Below, piece after piece: positions 34,401 to 47,489 of a stretch of DNA of 64,000 nt. The translations under genes were made by a program, and so were the position numbers. Each line of letters begins with the position of its first letter. Within the stretch, counting starts at the first letter, position 1. The notes under the pieces are model-generated. The model worked only from the letters and a program-made list of their open reading frames with translations, searched no databases and was not told the DNA's origin. Source of the stretch: Tetradesmus obliquus (Eukaryota; Chlorophyta; Chlorophyceae; Sphaeropleales; Scenedesmaceae); the NCBI GenBank assembly GCA_030272155.1, contig CP126199.1:2666001-2730000 (forward strand), given 5' to 3'.

Positions 34401-37400
34401 CTGTGCGCTGCTTGTGGCCGCACTAGCGCCGCCGCAGTACTTGCAGCGTTGACACACGATTTTGCGGTCTCCTCACGATGCTTTTTTTGTGTTTGAGCGT
34501 TTTGTTTATGTTGACAGGTGCATGTGCCATGGGAGCCCTATGCCTGGGCCATGCCCTGCACACCATAGAAACTATGTCATTGTGCCGTCATCCAACACAT
34601 GTGGCAGCTTCCATGCTGGTGCTGCTGCATTTGCGCATATCCAACAGTGCTGCTGACGACAAGACACGTCTAAAACAAGGACGGTGCTACTGCTGCTGCT
34701 GCTGCCCCTGCTGCTGTTGTTGCTGCTTGCTGCTGCTGCTGCTGCTGCTGCAGTTTGACTTCCCTCAGTCCTGGTCAGCATTTGAGGGCAAGCTGTCTTC
34801 AATCAAGCTGGACAACAATGCCGGCTTGACAGGCTGCGTGCCTCTCGTTGGCGCGTCCATCTCTGCTGCAAACACCAGCATGTTGAACAAGGGCCAATGC
34901 TCAACAGCGCCATTCTCGCAGCTTGTTGCTTTGCAGAGGTATCTCAACCGCGTGCTGGGTGCCACAAACAGGCGGAACAAAGCAGGCACCGCCATGCAGA
35001 GTGACAGCATCAACGCTATGCTTGACAAGCTCAAGAATGAAACCTCCAACCTGGGCAGATTGGTTCCAGCTGGCATGACCAGCGTCAAGGTTTCCCAGGC
35101 CGCAGAAGGTCCATCGAACGCCTTTGCAGAGCTTGAGATCACCCGGATGGGCAGGGATAATGCAGAGTTCATCACAGCAGTGGTTGCGCGCAATGCGGCC
35201 CTAGACCTTGCAGATCTCCCAAAGCTGATTGCAGGCCTCCCAGAGCTGCGCACTTTTGAGTGCCAGAACTGCAACCGCAGCGTGTCTGGCAGCCAGCGCA
35301 ACGTGGCGCTGCTTGCAGCCCTGCCACAGAGTGCCACAAACCTGGCTGTGCTCGCGCTGCCAGGGTGCCGGCTGACAGGCCAGCTGCCGCCCCGCTGGTG
35401 TAGCTGGCGCAGCCTGAAGACCCTGAACCTTCGACAGAACCAGCTGGCCGGCAACCTGCCTGTGCAGTATGGCAACCCTAACGAGCCCGGATGCAGCCCT
35501 TTCATGAGCCGCGAGCTTGTGCTGAACCTGACAGACAACAGCGGTCTGTCTGGCAGCGTGCCTGCGCCGTACTCTTGGTTTGCTAGTGCCAGGGGAGTGC
35601 AGCTTGACGTGCGTGGCAGCAAAGTGGGCGGATGCTGCCCAGACGGGCTGGTCATGCGGCCCCAGCTGCCGTGGTGCTACCAGCAGGGCAACGGCACGTC
35701 CAGCAGCGTGCTTAAAGCTTTGAAGGAAGTGCTGACCAGCCCCTCAAGGGGGTCGGCAGCGCTGGACAAGTGGACTGTTGACATCAGTAAGTACATGTGT
35801 GTGCGCGTGCTTGTGCGCGTGCGTGCGCGCGTGCTTGTGCACTACATTATAAGCAGTTATGGAGCATCACTGCAGCTCCTTGATGAAGTAGTGTGCTGTT
35901 TTGCCTATCTTCGGCACGCCCACAGCTCAGCAACAGCTGCTGCAGCAGCAGTGGCACACACCACACTTCACGCCGCAGCACAGCCGCAAGCCATGTCCCA
36001 GACCTGGTGCTAGGGCTGCAGGAGAGCTGCTCATCAGCCAGGAGTTGTGCTGCTGTGCCTGTCCTGCTGCTTATGGTGCTGATGGTGTGTTCATCACGCG
36101 CAGGAGCTCTACTGTTGTTAACAGTAAATAGATTGTATATGGTGAGCATGTAACTTGCAGTTTGCAAGGAAGCTGCACACGCTGGAAGTGCACGCTGGAG
36201 TACCGCATCTGATTGTTGTGCCTGTGTTGTGCTGCAGATCCCAACCAGCAGGATGAAACGTATGGGCCATACCTGTACTGGTGAGCTGCAGTACTGCAAC
36301 AACAGCTGGTGACAGCAGCGCAAGCTTGAAACAGCAGCAGCAGCAGCATGTGATGTGTGAGCTGCAGTGCTGCCCGCAGCAGATGCATTGAGTGTAGACA
36401 GTGCAGGTCAGCAGCGTGTGGTGCATGCTGTTGCGACTGCTTCATGTGTTGTGCGGTGTCTTGCAAGCGCAGCAGTGCATCAGTGACCTCACCTGGATTG
36501 CATAAGTTTGTTTGGCGCTAGCTCCAGTGTCATGACACTGCCATGCTAGAGGCAGCAGCCCAAGCTTGAAAGCAGCAGCAGCATTACCACCAGCACCACC
36601 ACATGTCGTGCTTGTAGGTTCACGGGATGCCTGTTGGTGTCCGTGCTAGCCCGCTAGCAGCCAACAGTTTGCAGTCGAGGCGCTGCTGCTGCTGCTTGCA
36701 ATGCTCGTCAGCAGCTGCACACATAGTAACAGCATGTCAGCTGCTGTTCGCTGCTCTGCAATATGTGTGTGTCCTCCTGCCTGCTGCCGTTCCTGCCTGA
36801 CAACCCTGACTTTGTCCTGCCGCTGCCGCTGCCGCTCCGTCACCACCACCACCACCACCGCCACTGCAGCAAATGGCCTGGCATAACCTGCCGTACCCCG
36901 GTGTCTGGCATCCCTGCTGACGGCGTTATAACAGGGCTGGACCTAGCATCCCTCAACATCTCCTACCTTTCCTCTGGCGCAGACCTTGCTGACATCGTCA
37001 GCAGAATCACGCCTTTGAGCAGCCTGGAGCGACTCAACCTGTCCGGCGTGAGCCTTGCAGGAACAGTACCGCAGACGTTGGCAGGCTTCGAAATGCTGCA
37101 CACGCTGGATCTCAGCAGCAATCCTGGCTTGCGTGGCTCTCTACCTGAGTTGCTGGGCGGCCTGACGTCCTTGAAGTCATTCGACATCTCATACAGCGGC
37201 ATCAGCGGAAGCCTGCCTCCGCTGTATGCAGCAATGACCGCCCTGGAAAGCTTCAACGCAGTCGGAACCGAGGGGCTCGAGTGCAGCATCCTGGGTGCTG
37301 CTGACCAACCTGCGGACGTTGAATATTGCACTCAGCGGTATCAACGGGACGCTGCCAGACTGGACCGACTTGTCCTACCTGCGCAAAGTGAGCCTGGCGG

Positions 37401-39030
37401 TCGCGCGCGCAGCAGACAAGTCCGCGAGGCGCTCTGCTGGTGTGGCGGAGCAGCCGGACCAAAAGGCAACAGCAGCGGCTGCCAAGCGCGCAGCGAGGTC
37501 CATGGCGGCCGCTGCTGCGGGCGAGGTGGCAGGGTGGAGCAACTTGGTTGTTCTGCGGCTGGTCGGAAACAAGCTTGAAGGCACTGTGCCTGCATCGTAC
37601 TCAACTTTGCTCAACCTGACGGTGCTGGACTTGGAGGAGAACGGCCGACTGACGGGCCCTCTGCCGAGCCTGGGAAAGCTTCGGCTGCTGCAGGTGGGAG
37701 CTTGTTCTGTTATGTTATTTTCTTGGTACTTTTGAATGTGTTGGCGTTGAGCAGGCCATGTCGGAATGGAAATTGCCAAGGCCAATCATTTTCAACATGC
37801 TGCACACTTGCAGAGCGTGTAGCACCCTTGTTTTGGCGCTGGGGCTTGCATGGCTTGTGTTGTGTGGCATATTTGTTGAATTCTTTGCCAAGAAAACCCT
37901 GCATACAATCGTGTAGTCGCATCGGGCTGCTGCTGTATCAACCGCTTTGGTCAATCTCTAGTTGCAATAGCCTGGCTCTCTGTCATTGCCTGACAGTGAT
38001 GCCTAGCTCATGCAAGCAGGCCAGCAACCGTTTGACAAAAAATCAACAAACAAATCTGCTTGTGCGCACGTGCTGCTGCGCAGGAGTTGAACCTGGCAGG
38101 AAACAGCTTCACTGGCTTCCTGCCTCCCACCTACAACCAGCTGACTCAGCTCAAGTGAGTAATATGACAGTAATATGACAGTATGACAGTGAGAAATATG
38201 ACAGCAAGTGAGTGCCGACAGCTTTGTACAGCTCGCTGCACTATGGTGCTGGTTGAGGCTTTAAAGCTATGGGACTGTGTTTGTCGATGCCTTTCCGGTT
38301 GCCCCAGCAGCACAGCAACAGGCTGTGGAGCGTGCAGTTTTCCTACAGCAGTGGCACACTGTGCACTGCTTGACGATGGCTGCACACTCTACAGCTGCAC
38401 GCTGCTGCTGCTGCTGCTGGCAGCAGCATGGCTGGCATACAGCAGAGATGTTGAGCTCGCGCTACTGGCTGTGTGCGGCTCTGAGCAAGACGCAGGCAGC
38501 AGCAGCAGCGCGCAGCAGGAGCGGCAGCAGCAGCAGTACTGCACTAGTGCAAGGTTGCCATGCATTGCAGCATGTCATAGCAGCGGTGCTGTAGCTGGCC
38601 AGTGAGTGAGCACAGCAGGGTCCTGGCTGCATCAAGCCACTGCAGCGTCAATTCTATGACAGTACACATTGCCAATGCAGCTTTGCCTCAGCCTACTTGC
38701 ATCACACTGCCCTGAGCCTATCATGCATGTTCACGCGCACGTCGCTGCGTGTGTGCTTGCAGGTTTCTGGACGTGTCATACAACAACATCACGGGACCGC
38801 TCCCTGGGGAGTATGTGAGCTTGAAGGCGCTGCAGGCGCTGAGTGTTGCTGCCAATGACATCTCAGGTACAGTGCCCGCAATCTGGCAAGCATTTGGAGG
38901 CATTACATACCAACTGCAGTGCATGGTCCTCCACTCCAACCCTGGCTTGAACAAGACGTTCCCCGGGACGATAAAGAACGGCCTGAAGGTGGTCTCAGAG
39001 CCCAGTGACGCCTGTGTGCTAACTGATTGA
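25353..39030 (+). CDS. Secreted papain-like peptidase-LRR protein, copy A (frameshifted)
   Basis: Twenty-one exons: 25353-25505, 25892-25938, 26935-27297, 27588-27625, 28148-28323, 28579-28722, 28958-28998, 29313-29385, 29718-29755, 30179-30223, 30512-30594, 31443-31469, 31763-32022, 32198-32229, 32550-32816, 33270-34221, 34754-35786, 36238-36280, 36870-37693, 38084-38154, 38763-39030. A signal peptide ([15 protein letters not shown]) is followed by a Gly/Arg-rich piece, then a C1A peptidase domain: Q128 and C135 in [15 protein letters not shown]359 in [12 protein letters not shown]377 in [11 protein letters not shown] Cys-containing linker leads to plant-type LRRs ([16 protein letters not shown]). 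Compared with copy B, 8 nt are missing near 37287-37292. The frame then ends at 37576-37578, predicting 1507 aa; the rest of exon 19 and exons 20-21 remain intact in the other frame. It is either a recent truncation or an assembly error. No kinase or C-terminal membrane helix is seen. Confidence 0.85.
25939..26252 (+). repeat. GT/GTGC tract starting at a splice donor
   Basis: About 310 bp of alternating GT/GC with a run of 15 G at 26135-26149 and 7 more after one T. It begins at the very first base of intron 2 of copy A; the matching intron of copy B lacks it. Alternating purine-pyrimidine favours Z-DNA, and the G runs could form a quadruplex. Confidence 0.95.
26863..26922 (+). repeat. (CTG)n tract just before acceptor of exon 3, copy A
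   Basis: About 19-20 CTG units end 12 nt before the AG at 26933-26934. The matching place in copy B has only two or three units. Confidence 0.93.
35788..35841 (+). repeat. Alternating GTGC tract after exon 17 donor, copy A
   Basis: A short GTGTGCGCGTGC-rich segment a few bases after the exon 17 donor; the matching intron of copy B lacks it. It is a smaller version of the tract in intron 2. Confidence 0.8.
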
Positions 39031-40968
39031 GCCGCTTGCATGCAGAAGTGCAGGCGTGTAGGTTTGGGGTTACGTGCGAGGAGTAGGGTTGGAACTCCTG
39101 CAGCGCTGGGAGTGCCAGCACACAACGATGATGTCAAGCAGCAAGCGGGCCGCGTATACATATGTATGCACAGGGCTTTGCGAGTGTGCATGAATGAGTT
39201 GCAATCGCTGCTCCTATGAATGACTGTTGGTAGATGCTGGTATTTGATTAGGCTTGTCTGCAGCACGGAATCTGGCCAGGCCAGGAGGATATGCACTCCG
39301 GCTGCAGTGAGCACACCATGAACGTGGGCAAAAGCATGCCATGCTAGCTGCTTGCAGCATGCTGCTTTCAACCTTTGCGCCAACAATGTTACTATTTGAT
39401 GCGGTTTGTGTTCATGGAACGCGGGTGGGGTTGGTGCCAGTCCACAGGAGATGCATGTTGCAAAGAGATTAGGCAATGCGCAGCGTTACAGTGTACATAC
39501 AGCAGCACCATTGCATGCTGTCGACTAGCACTTGTCATCCGACCTTGAGATGTGCAGTTCTGCATTGTCGACAGCGTGCCATTCGGCTGTCCACCAGTAG
39601 TATGTGGACATGCATAGCATTGGCTGAGAGTAGTTGCATTGCAAGCAGCAGGCCCAGGCAGGGCATCACCAGCAGGTGACAGCCTGTTTGATTTTAGGGT
39701 GTTTGCATGCCAGGAGCGGGGGGCTGTGCCTCAGGCATGATTGCAGCCAGGCATGGCGTGAGCGCCGTTTCCATCAGGCCCGCATTTTGTTGAATGGTGG
39801 CGTGTCTGCACATGCCAACTGCTGCACAGTGAACTGCGCATGTAGCAGCAGATAGTAGTGTGCTGCAAACTTTGCAGCGCCCAGCGCTTCAAGCATGTTC
39901 GTGTTTCAGGTGTGCCAAATACGGCCACACATTGGCTTAGTGTTAATGCTGCACAGCACACAAAACAGCGGGGGTTGTTAAAGCATGGTCGTCCAGGATC
40001 ATCCTGGGTCAGGTGTCAGGGCTGCAGCAGCGGTGGCTGCTGGTGGCAGCAGACTGCTAGTGCTCGCAAGGTTTGCACGAGCACCGCAGCTGCAGCAGAT
40101 TCGATGGTCAACTGATTCATGGTATTCTGCTGCTGGGTCCGTTTGGATGGTGCACTGGAGTCTGGCCTGCATGGATTGCTATTGAGGCTCCTATGAGCAG
40201 CAATATCCTGCTGCTCTGTTGTGTGATGCAGGGCCCAAGAAAATGTTAGGCGCCATGCACATGCTTGCATCGGTCAAACCAAGTTCTGCAGCGCTTGACT
40301 TGTGTAGCGCTGCAGGCCAGTATCCCATCGAGTACTTGCTTAGAGTTGCTTGAGAAACGTAGGAAAGATGATTGTAGTGGCTGGAGTTGCATTTGGCCGT
40401 AGCGTGGCCTGTCACGAACAGTTTTGATTGCTTCCAGGTACACTGCGTCACAGATCTGTGTTGCGTGTGTGTGACATATCTGGGTTGGCGTGCGTGTGTG
40501 TTGTTGTCTCGCTGCACAGAGTCGCAAGTGAAGTAGCACTTGGGATAGGCGGCTCCTGCACATTTGCTGCTGGGTGCCGCAAACTCTTGTAGTATGTAGC
40601 AGTCACTGTTTTGCTGCAAGCGCTTTGGGACACTTGTGCTGGCCTTTCACATCACATGGCATCCCACGGCATGGCAGTTGCAGCCTCAGGCACATGCGGC
40701 ACATGTGCAGCACAATTGTAGTGACAGCGCGGCTGTGCAAAGACAGCAAATGCATGAAGGGAGGCGTCAAGGTGTTTGTTATTATGTACAGGCTCTGGGT
40801 GCTGCAACGGGTCCCCCAAATAACCTGTCACGTGGCATGGCTGTCCGAACTGAGTTGTTACACAAGGGCAAGGCTACCTTGAGCTTTGCATCAAACTGGC
40901 ATGGTGATTCAGACCTGCGTTGTTGCGTTGTTGCTTGATCTAGGGCTCGTTGTGGCGACGTCAATGGC

Positions 40969-41003
<35 letters not shown>

Positions 41004-42103
41004 AAGACAGCATCGTGCTGGCAGTGCGTGCTGAGCACTGCTCTGCAGCTGTGTGACACAGCGGCTGTCACAGCGCAGTCCAGCTCTCAGATGTTCAACA
41101 GCAGGCTGCTTCTCCTGCCATTCAGTGGGTGCTCTGGAGTGGTGGATTTTTTTCTTTGAAGCTGCTGCTCTCTGGAGGATGCAGATGGCATAAATTCTCT
41201 TAAGCCGCTTGGGCCGCTCTGCATTGCAGTCACATGTTTGCAGTCACATGTACAATGTGAAACCAGCTAGTTTTGCTGCAGCGCACGCTGCTCAGCAGCT
41301 GCACCATGCGCAGGTTTGTGTCCCAGCAGCTGCACACTGTGTCAAACAGCAACATCAACTCAGTAGCGGCTGTCATTGAACAAAGTAACCATCAAATCAG
41401 ATGATCAGCCTGAGATGTGCACAAGAGTGCTGCTGGCAAGCTTGCACCGTCAACTTCCGTGGCTGTTCCGCAGTACGCCGTGAACCAAGCTTGCCGAAAC
41501 GGTGCTATGATATTCTAAATGCGCTACCATCCACTTCTTGCTCGACACCTCAAAACGTAGGTTCGTCAACGGTTTGAGCACTGCTGCCCAGTGGGTGTTT
41601 GTCACTGCACATGCAGACATAACGTCCAGCAACGCATATAGTGTGGAGGTTGGTGCATCTAATGTATGCCGTGTATTAAAAGAACCTTTGGTACTTATCA
41701 GCAAGGAAAACCCAGTGATCTGGCTTTGGTGTGATCGTCACGGAACTTATCGCTAGTGTTTCTCCCCCAATTTGCAGGTGCGGTTGGTTGTATAGGATGT
41801 ACGAAAGGGTAAAAGCAGGTTCTTGATTGTGCTGAGCTCGCGTCGGCGACGCCCGGCAGCACCAAGTCTTTCACAAGCAAAAGCAGCCGCTGCAGCACCC
41901 GTCATAATGTCTTTATGCTGTTGATTCTAGGCTAAGTGCAGGCTGGGGTCGTAATTCCCCTGACAGGCGAGGCTTTGCTGCGAAACCGTATACCACGTCC
42001 CATCTACTTCGCACTGACAGCACCCTGTTGTTTGTGCGCACCTTAAATTTGCAGATTGTGCAAGGACAGACACCCCTACAGCGTTCGTCGCGAATCCGAG
42101 CTC
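39031..42103. other. Spacer between the two peptidase-LRR genes
   Basis: No gene is supported. The left half is related to the region after copy B, and the last about 170 bp to the region before copy A. A (CTG)n run lies at 40971-41002. Short ORFs, such as that at 41538-41756, show no family signature. Confidence 0.6.
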
Positions 42104-43147
42104 ATGGGCATATCCCGGTTTTGGCTGCCGGCAGCGGTGCTGCTGCTGGCAGTGCTGGTGCCTTGGCAGCAGCACACGCTTGTTGCGTCCCAGGGGCTTG
42201 ACGTTTCAAAAGAAGCTCTGGGGGCCGGTCAGACAAGAACTGCAATTGAGTTTGCAGTGAGTCCCAGGAAGTGGTCCAGAAGTTGCACTGCGCAGTACCC
42301 TGGAAAAGCTAGCTACAGCGCCGTAGCTTCCTTGGCATGGAATGCTGCAGTACAGCAGCTGTGGTGCTCAGTTCAGGCACACTGCAATTTGAACCACGAT
42401 GCTGACAGAGCGTTTTAAGAAGTCCCTCTTGCCTTGCGCTGCCTGGGATTGTGCAGTGTGTTGAACTGCGTGACCCCTGTGCTGTACAGCACACATGTGG
42501 CTGCACAGGCCAGCATGCAGGATGCATACAACCAATGCCTGTTGCGCTGCAAGATGTGCTGTCACTGTTACTGTCAATAACACTGCTGGTGTGTGGCATG
42601 CAGGACTTTGAAGACGTGCTGTCCCTGGCCATAACCACCACAGGAGGCAGGTGTGTTATGACGAGTGGCTGCTGATAGTGTCATCGCAATCATTGCCACG
42701 AACTGATGCCCTGAAATGTGCCCCGCCGTTACGCCTTATGCATTTCTTCTCTAGCAACAAAGGCAACGTGACTGCTGTGTTTATGCATGTTAGGCTGTGG
42801 TGTAACCAGAAACACCGTACACATGGGTTGCCGTTGTTTCTGACAGCAGGAGCATTGCATGAGCGATGCTGCTGCAGCTCAGACAGGGTGTGTCAGATGT
42901 AAATGCTGGTACTGCCAGCAACACAGCTGTTGCTGTCCACTTCAGCGCATCGACATTCGTCGTGCCAAACGAGCTATGGTGCCTCACCAGCAGCCAAGCA
43001 GAACATGTTGTGCCCGCGACAGATGGTGAGCCTCTGCTAGCAGGGTTGAAGCACAGCTGTGTGTTAGTGTACAGCTGCCACCATGCCTGCTTGATGCTCC
43101 CTGTTCTGCCCTGCTCTGCTCTGCTCTGTCCTGCAGCGACGTATCAG

Positions 43148-43189
<42 letters not shown>

Positions 43190-46100
43190 ACAGGCACCTA
43201 GCATCCATCTGCTTGGCACGCTGCCCTTGATGCCCGTAATGCTGTTGCCTGCTGTCACCAACTCCACTGTGTACCGCTGCTGTTGCCGGCCATTGCTGCC
43301 ACTGCTGCTGCTGCCATTTGTCAGGGGTCGCGGTGGCCGCGGCGGCGCCAGCAGCAACCTCGGTGGAGGCAGCTTCAAGACTAATGCAGAGTTCACACAG
43401 CTGCAGACCGCCGCATACTACATTGGAGGATCACCCAAGAAGTTCAACGCCCTGACAGCCCTGCAGGCGAAGAGGGGCGATCTTAACAGGACCCTCGTTC
43501 CCCCTGTCAGGGACCAAGGCGTGGTCTGCTCCACATGCGTTGGCCAGGCCATCGCATCAGCAATCCAGCTGTCCCTGGCAAACACCCTGGAGTTCTGGCA
43601 GACGCGCCTTCCTCCTGAGTACAAAAAATTTGTCAAAGTCACAAAAGAGGGCGGCGTTGAGAATGTGGTGTATGATGTGGATGCGATCACACTGTGAGTT
43701 GCCTCGTTCCGCTGGCCTGTGTTGTGCAGCGATGAGCATTGGTCTGCAGAAGAACACACTTTGCATCAGACAGCCGTGCCTGTGATTGTATCAGGCTACA
43801 GCTGCTGGTGCTAGGGTCGCTGGGCGTTTGCTGATGTTGCTGTGTTTGCTGTGCTGCTTTGAAGCAGTGCGCTGGCCTGCATGGTGCTGCTGCTTGCATC
43901 ATGCAAAGCTGCTGCTGCTGCTGCTGCTGCTGCTGTGAAGCAGTGGGCTGGCCTGCATGGTGCTGCTGCTTGCATCATGCAAAGGCATTGCAGCCTACAC
44001 TTCAGTTTTGTGTGTTTGCAACACACGTGGCTGGCTGCTTGTTGCCTTGCAGGTATTACTGTGCAGCCGGCGGTCGCTCTTGCCAGACAGGTGGGCAGGT
44101 TTGCTGTGGATGTGCAACATGTCAAGAATGTGCTGGTTGACATCTGCTTGCCTGCCGTCATCTGTGCAGCGCATGCCTGCAAGGCGTCTGCAGCACTTCA
44201 CCTGAGATGCATACAGCAGGTGTGTTGGCAGCAGCACAGCAGCAACAGCACAGCAGAAGAACCAGCAGCATACCAGCACTGCAGCATGCCTGTGTTGATC
44301 GCTGCTTGATCGGTGGTGACTGCATGATAACAAACCACACCATGCTTCCTGTGCAGATTGGCCAGAGCTCTTGCTCAAGCACAACTGTGCGATCCAGCTT
44401 GCTGTTGTTTGGACCTGTGCGGGTGGCTCTGCTGACGTCATTCACCAGCATCACAGTGTCAGATGACGTGGTGGTGGTAGGCCATACTTGCATGCAGCAG
44501 CATGGCCCACTCGGCGCCGCTCTCACTCGGCGCCGCTCTCACTCGGTGCCGCTCTCGCCCAGTGCACCTGCTGTTGACGCATTGGTTGCAGTGGTGCTGC
44601 TGTTGGAGGCTTTTGACACGAGGGCAGCATTGTGCGGCTGCTGACACAGCGCACGTTTTTGAAAGACAATGCGTGCCCTGCACACATGTGCTGCAGGCTG
44701 GGACATCCCCACTGCACTTGAAGACGTGCTGAAAGACAGCGCGGCTGATGACCATTTTGGAGCCAATTTGCAAGGCAAATGGATGAGGCCCGCAAAGTGC
44801 CTGGACCTGGGATACAGAAGCAGGAACAGCCTGGAAATTGAAGAGGCGGAGAACGCCATCTGGGATCCTGTAGGTGCCCTGCATGCGTGTGCTGCCTGTG
44901 CTGCTGTGGATGACGCCTGTGCTGCTGTGGATGACGCAAAGCACTGAGTGCTGCTGCAATGCTGCTGCCAAGAAGTACTGCAGCACAGACTTGCAGGCGA
45001 GTCCCTCGCACCTTCTCACAAGATCAGATATCACAGAAACATTGTTGTCACACCAACCTCGGAGGAGTTACCACTAGCCTGCTTGCATGCTCCTGATTGT
45101 GAGTATATCTGTCAGCAACTCTGCTACCCTGCCAGCAGTGCGAACAATGTAAACCAAGCCGCCACTACGGTATGCTGCGCCTGCCGTATGCAGGTGTGCA
45201 GAGATGCTGCCAAGATTCGTGAGGCGGACGAAGAAGCGCAAAGCAAGCAGAATGTCACCGCCTTGCAGGAGTGCTTTGACATCACAAACAACCCCCTCTA
45301 CACCTGCGACTACGTGTCACTCTCGTCCTTCTGGCAGGTGTGGGTAGTTTGCAGCAGTACTGCCAGCAGATGTGCCTGCTGGGCTGCGCTGCCGCTGTGC
45401 TCTGCTGCGTCATGCTTGCGGCTGTACTGGCTGTGGCGCTGCGCCCCTCAAAGCACTCTGTTGCTTGCTTTGTGTTGCAGCCTGCCCCACCGCGCTGCCG
45501 CAATTTGCTTTGCTGAAGGTTTCTATTGCTGTGCTGTTGGCTGCAGATCCAGCGCTGGATCCGCTTGTACGGCTCAGTCATCACACGGTACGAGGCCTGA
45601 TTGGAGCCCTACAGCACCAGTCACTGCTTATAAGGCAGGGAGCATGCCTGCATTTCAACGCACGCCGCTGTGTGGCACGTGCGTGTGTGCCAAATGCGCC
45701 ACTGCTGTAGGTGCTGCTGTGCTAACACTGCTGCTGCACGGCAGCATGACTGCTGTTCCAGACATACAGCACGGCCTCAAGGTGTGTAGCTACTACTGCT
45801 GCCAGGCCGTACCGCTGCTGCTGCCTGCTGCTGCTGCTGCTGTTGCGTGTGCTGCAGTATCCAGATACAAGACGACTTCCAATACTTCTTGAATGAAACA
45901 GCTCGCAACTACACTGGTGATGAGTGGAGGGTAAGGGCACACGCCTGCAATGGCTCTGTGCTGCAGCTGCCTGGCACCAACATTGATCTGCACCAGCATC
46001 ACCCAAACGACAGTAGCTGTTTGCATGTTGGCGCATGGCATGTGATTCTGTTACGTACCGCAGGATCGCAAGCATTCCAAAAATCCGTGCATCCCTCTGC

Positions 46101-46615
46101 TCAGGCAAGCCATAAGCAGGGTTGCCTGCGTGCAACAGCCAGACCCGGCAACTGCGCAGCATTCAGTGATCGGTGCGTTGGCCACGCGCCGACTCTTAGT
46201 GATCCTTTTGCCACTTCTGCTCCTGCCATTTCTGAACAGATCTACAATCAGAACGTCACGGCCAAGTTTGCTTTCGGGTGAGAGTCCTGGCTGGCAGCAG
46301 CACCACAAGCGCTTGCCACTAACCCTGGTGTCTCGAGCCACACTCGCCGCTGCTGGATGATAAACTTTGCAGCACCACCAGCTGACTAGGGATGCTTGAG
46401 ATGCACCCATAGCAGCAGCGTAACGGTTACTTGCTCCCAAAGCAGCTGCGCAGCACAATAGCAAGGTGCTGCCATGACCCACCCTGTGATTTCCTACTTT
46501 GGTGGCTGGTTTGGTGGCTAGTGTAGTGGATTCCAGCAACAATGCACCCATGGCAATGCACCTTGTTCTGCATGACGATGGTTGGGATTCAAGGGTCCAG
46601 CTGCTGCATCTATTA

Positions 46616-46652
<37 letters not shown>

Positions 46653-47454
46653 CACGCTGCGCTGATCGTTGGCTACGACAATGACAACTACACGTGGTGC
46701 GGGCCTGGTGGTAGCAACCAGCACCAGCATAGCATTGCATGTCGATCAGTAGCGAACAGCACCAGCATAGCATGATCGCCAGTCAAAGCAATTGGCATAC
46801 CTGCTTCACACGTGCATCGCAGAGACCTAAACATGTTGCAAGGTAGAATCATCACACGTGTGATCTCAGTTTGCGTTGGATGCTCCACGCACATCCTACA
46901 TGTGGCTGCGGTGCAGCTGCGTGTCGTGCACACTGAGATGAGTTCATCTGCATAAGCTGCATGCGTGATTCCGTTGCTGTCATCACAGGACGATCCTCAA
47001 CAGCTGGGGCACCACAAACAGCACTGACAGGACTCGAACCTACGGCGTCACCAAAGATGGCATGTTCAATGGTGAGTGACACGGCAGAACTGCTACATGT
47101 AGCTCTGGGCATCGGACCATGGCGTGTTTTGAACTGGTTTCACTTTGATGCTGGCGCAAGTGCCTGGCGACAACAGACAAGCAGAAGCAGTTCGAGGCTG
47201 CTTTACACATTGGTTCACTGCCATCAGCAGGGAAGGCAAGCAAGGCTGCTGCCATAGCCCAGAATGCTGTGCTATATAAATCAAGACTATGTTGCAGAGC
47301 GTGGTTGCGCAGGTGTGAAAGCTGAGTTTTGATTGAAACTGCATCGTCCCAGGCATCTCTGCTGCTGTGGATCATGGTGGCAGCTCCTGCTGTGAACACG
47401 GAAATAACTCTTCGTGCTGCTGCCGCCGCCACCGCTGCTGCTGCTGACCCCGCC

Positions 47455-47489
<35 letters not shown>

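Noticed and set aside
36763..36869. N-terminal extension of the exon 19 ORF of copy A (HHHHHRH and LPLPLP runs)
   Set aside because: It lies before the CTGCAG acceptor at 36868-36869, and the matching copy B sequence is unrelated; it is intron.
41538..41756. 72-aa ORF in the spacer between the peptidase-LRR genes
   Set aside because: No family signature and no counterpart seen after copy B.
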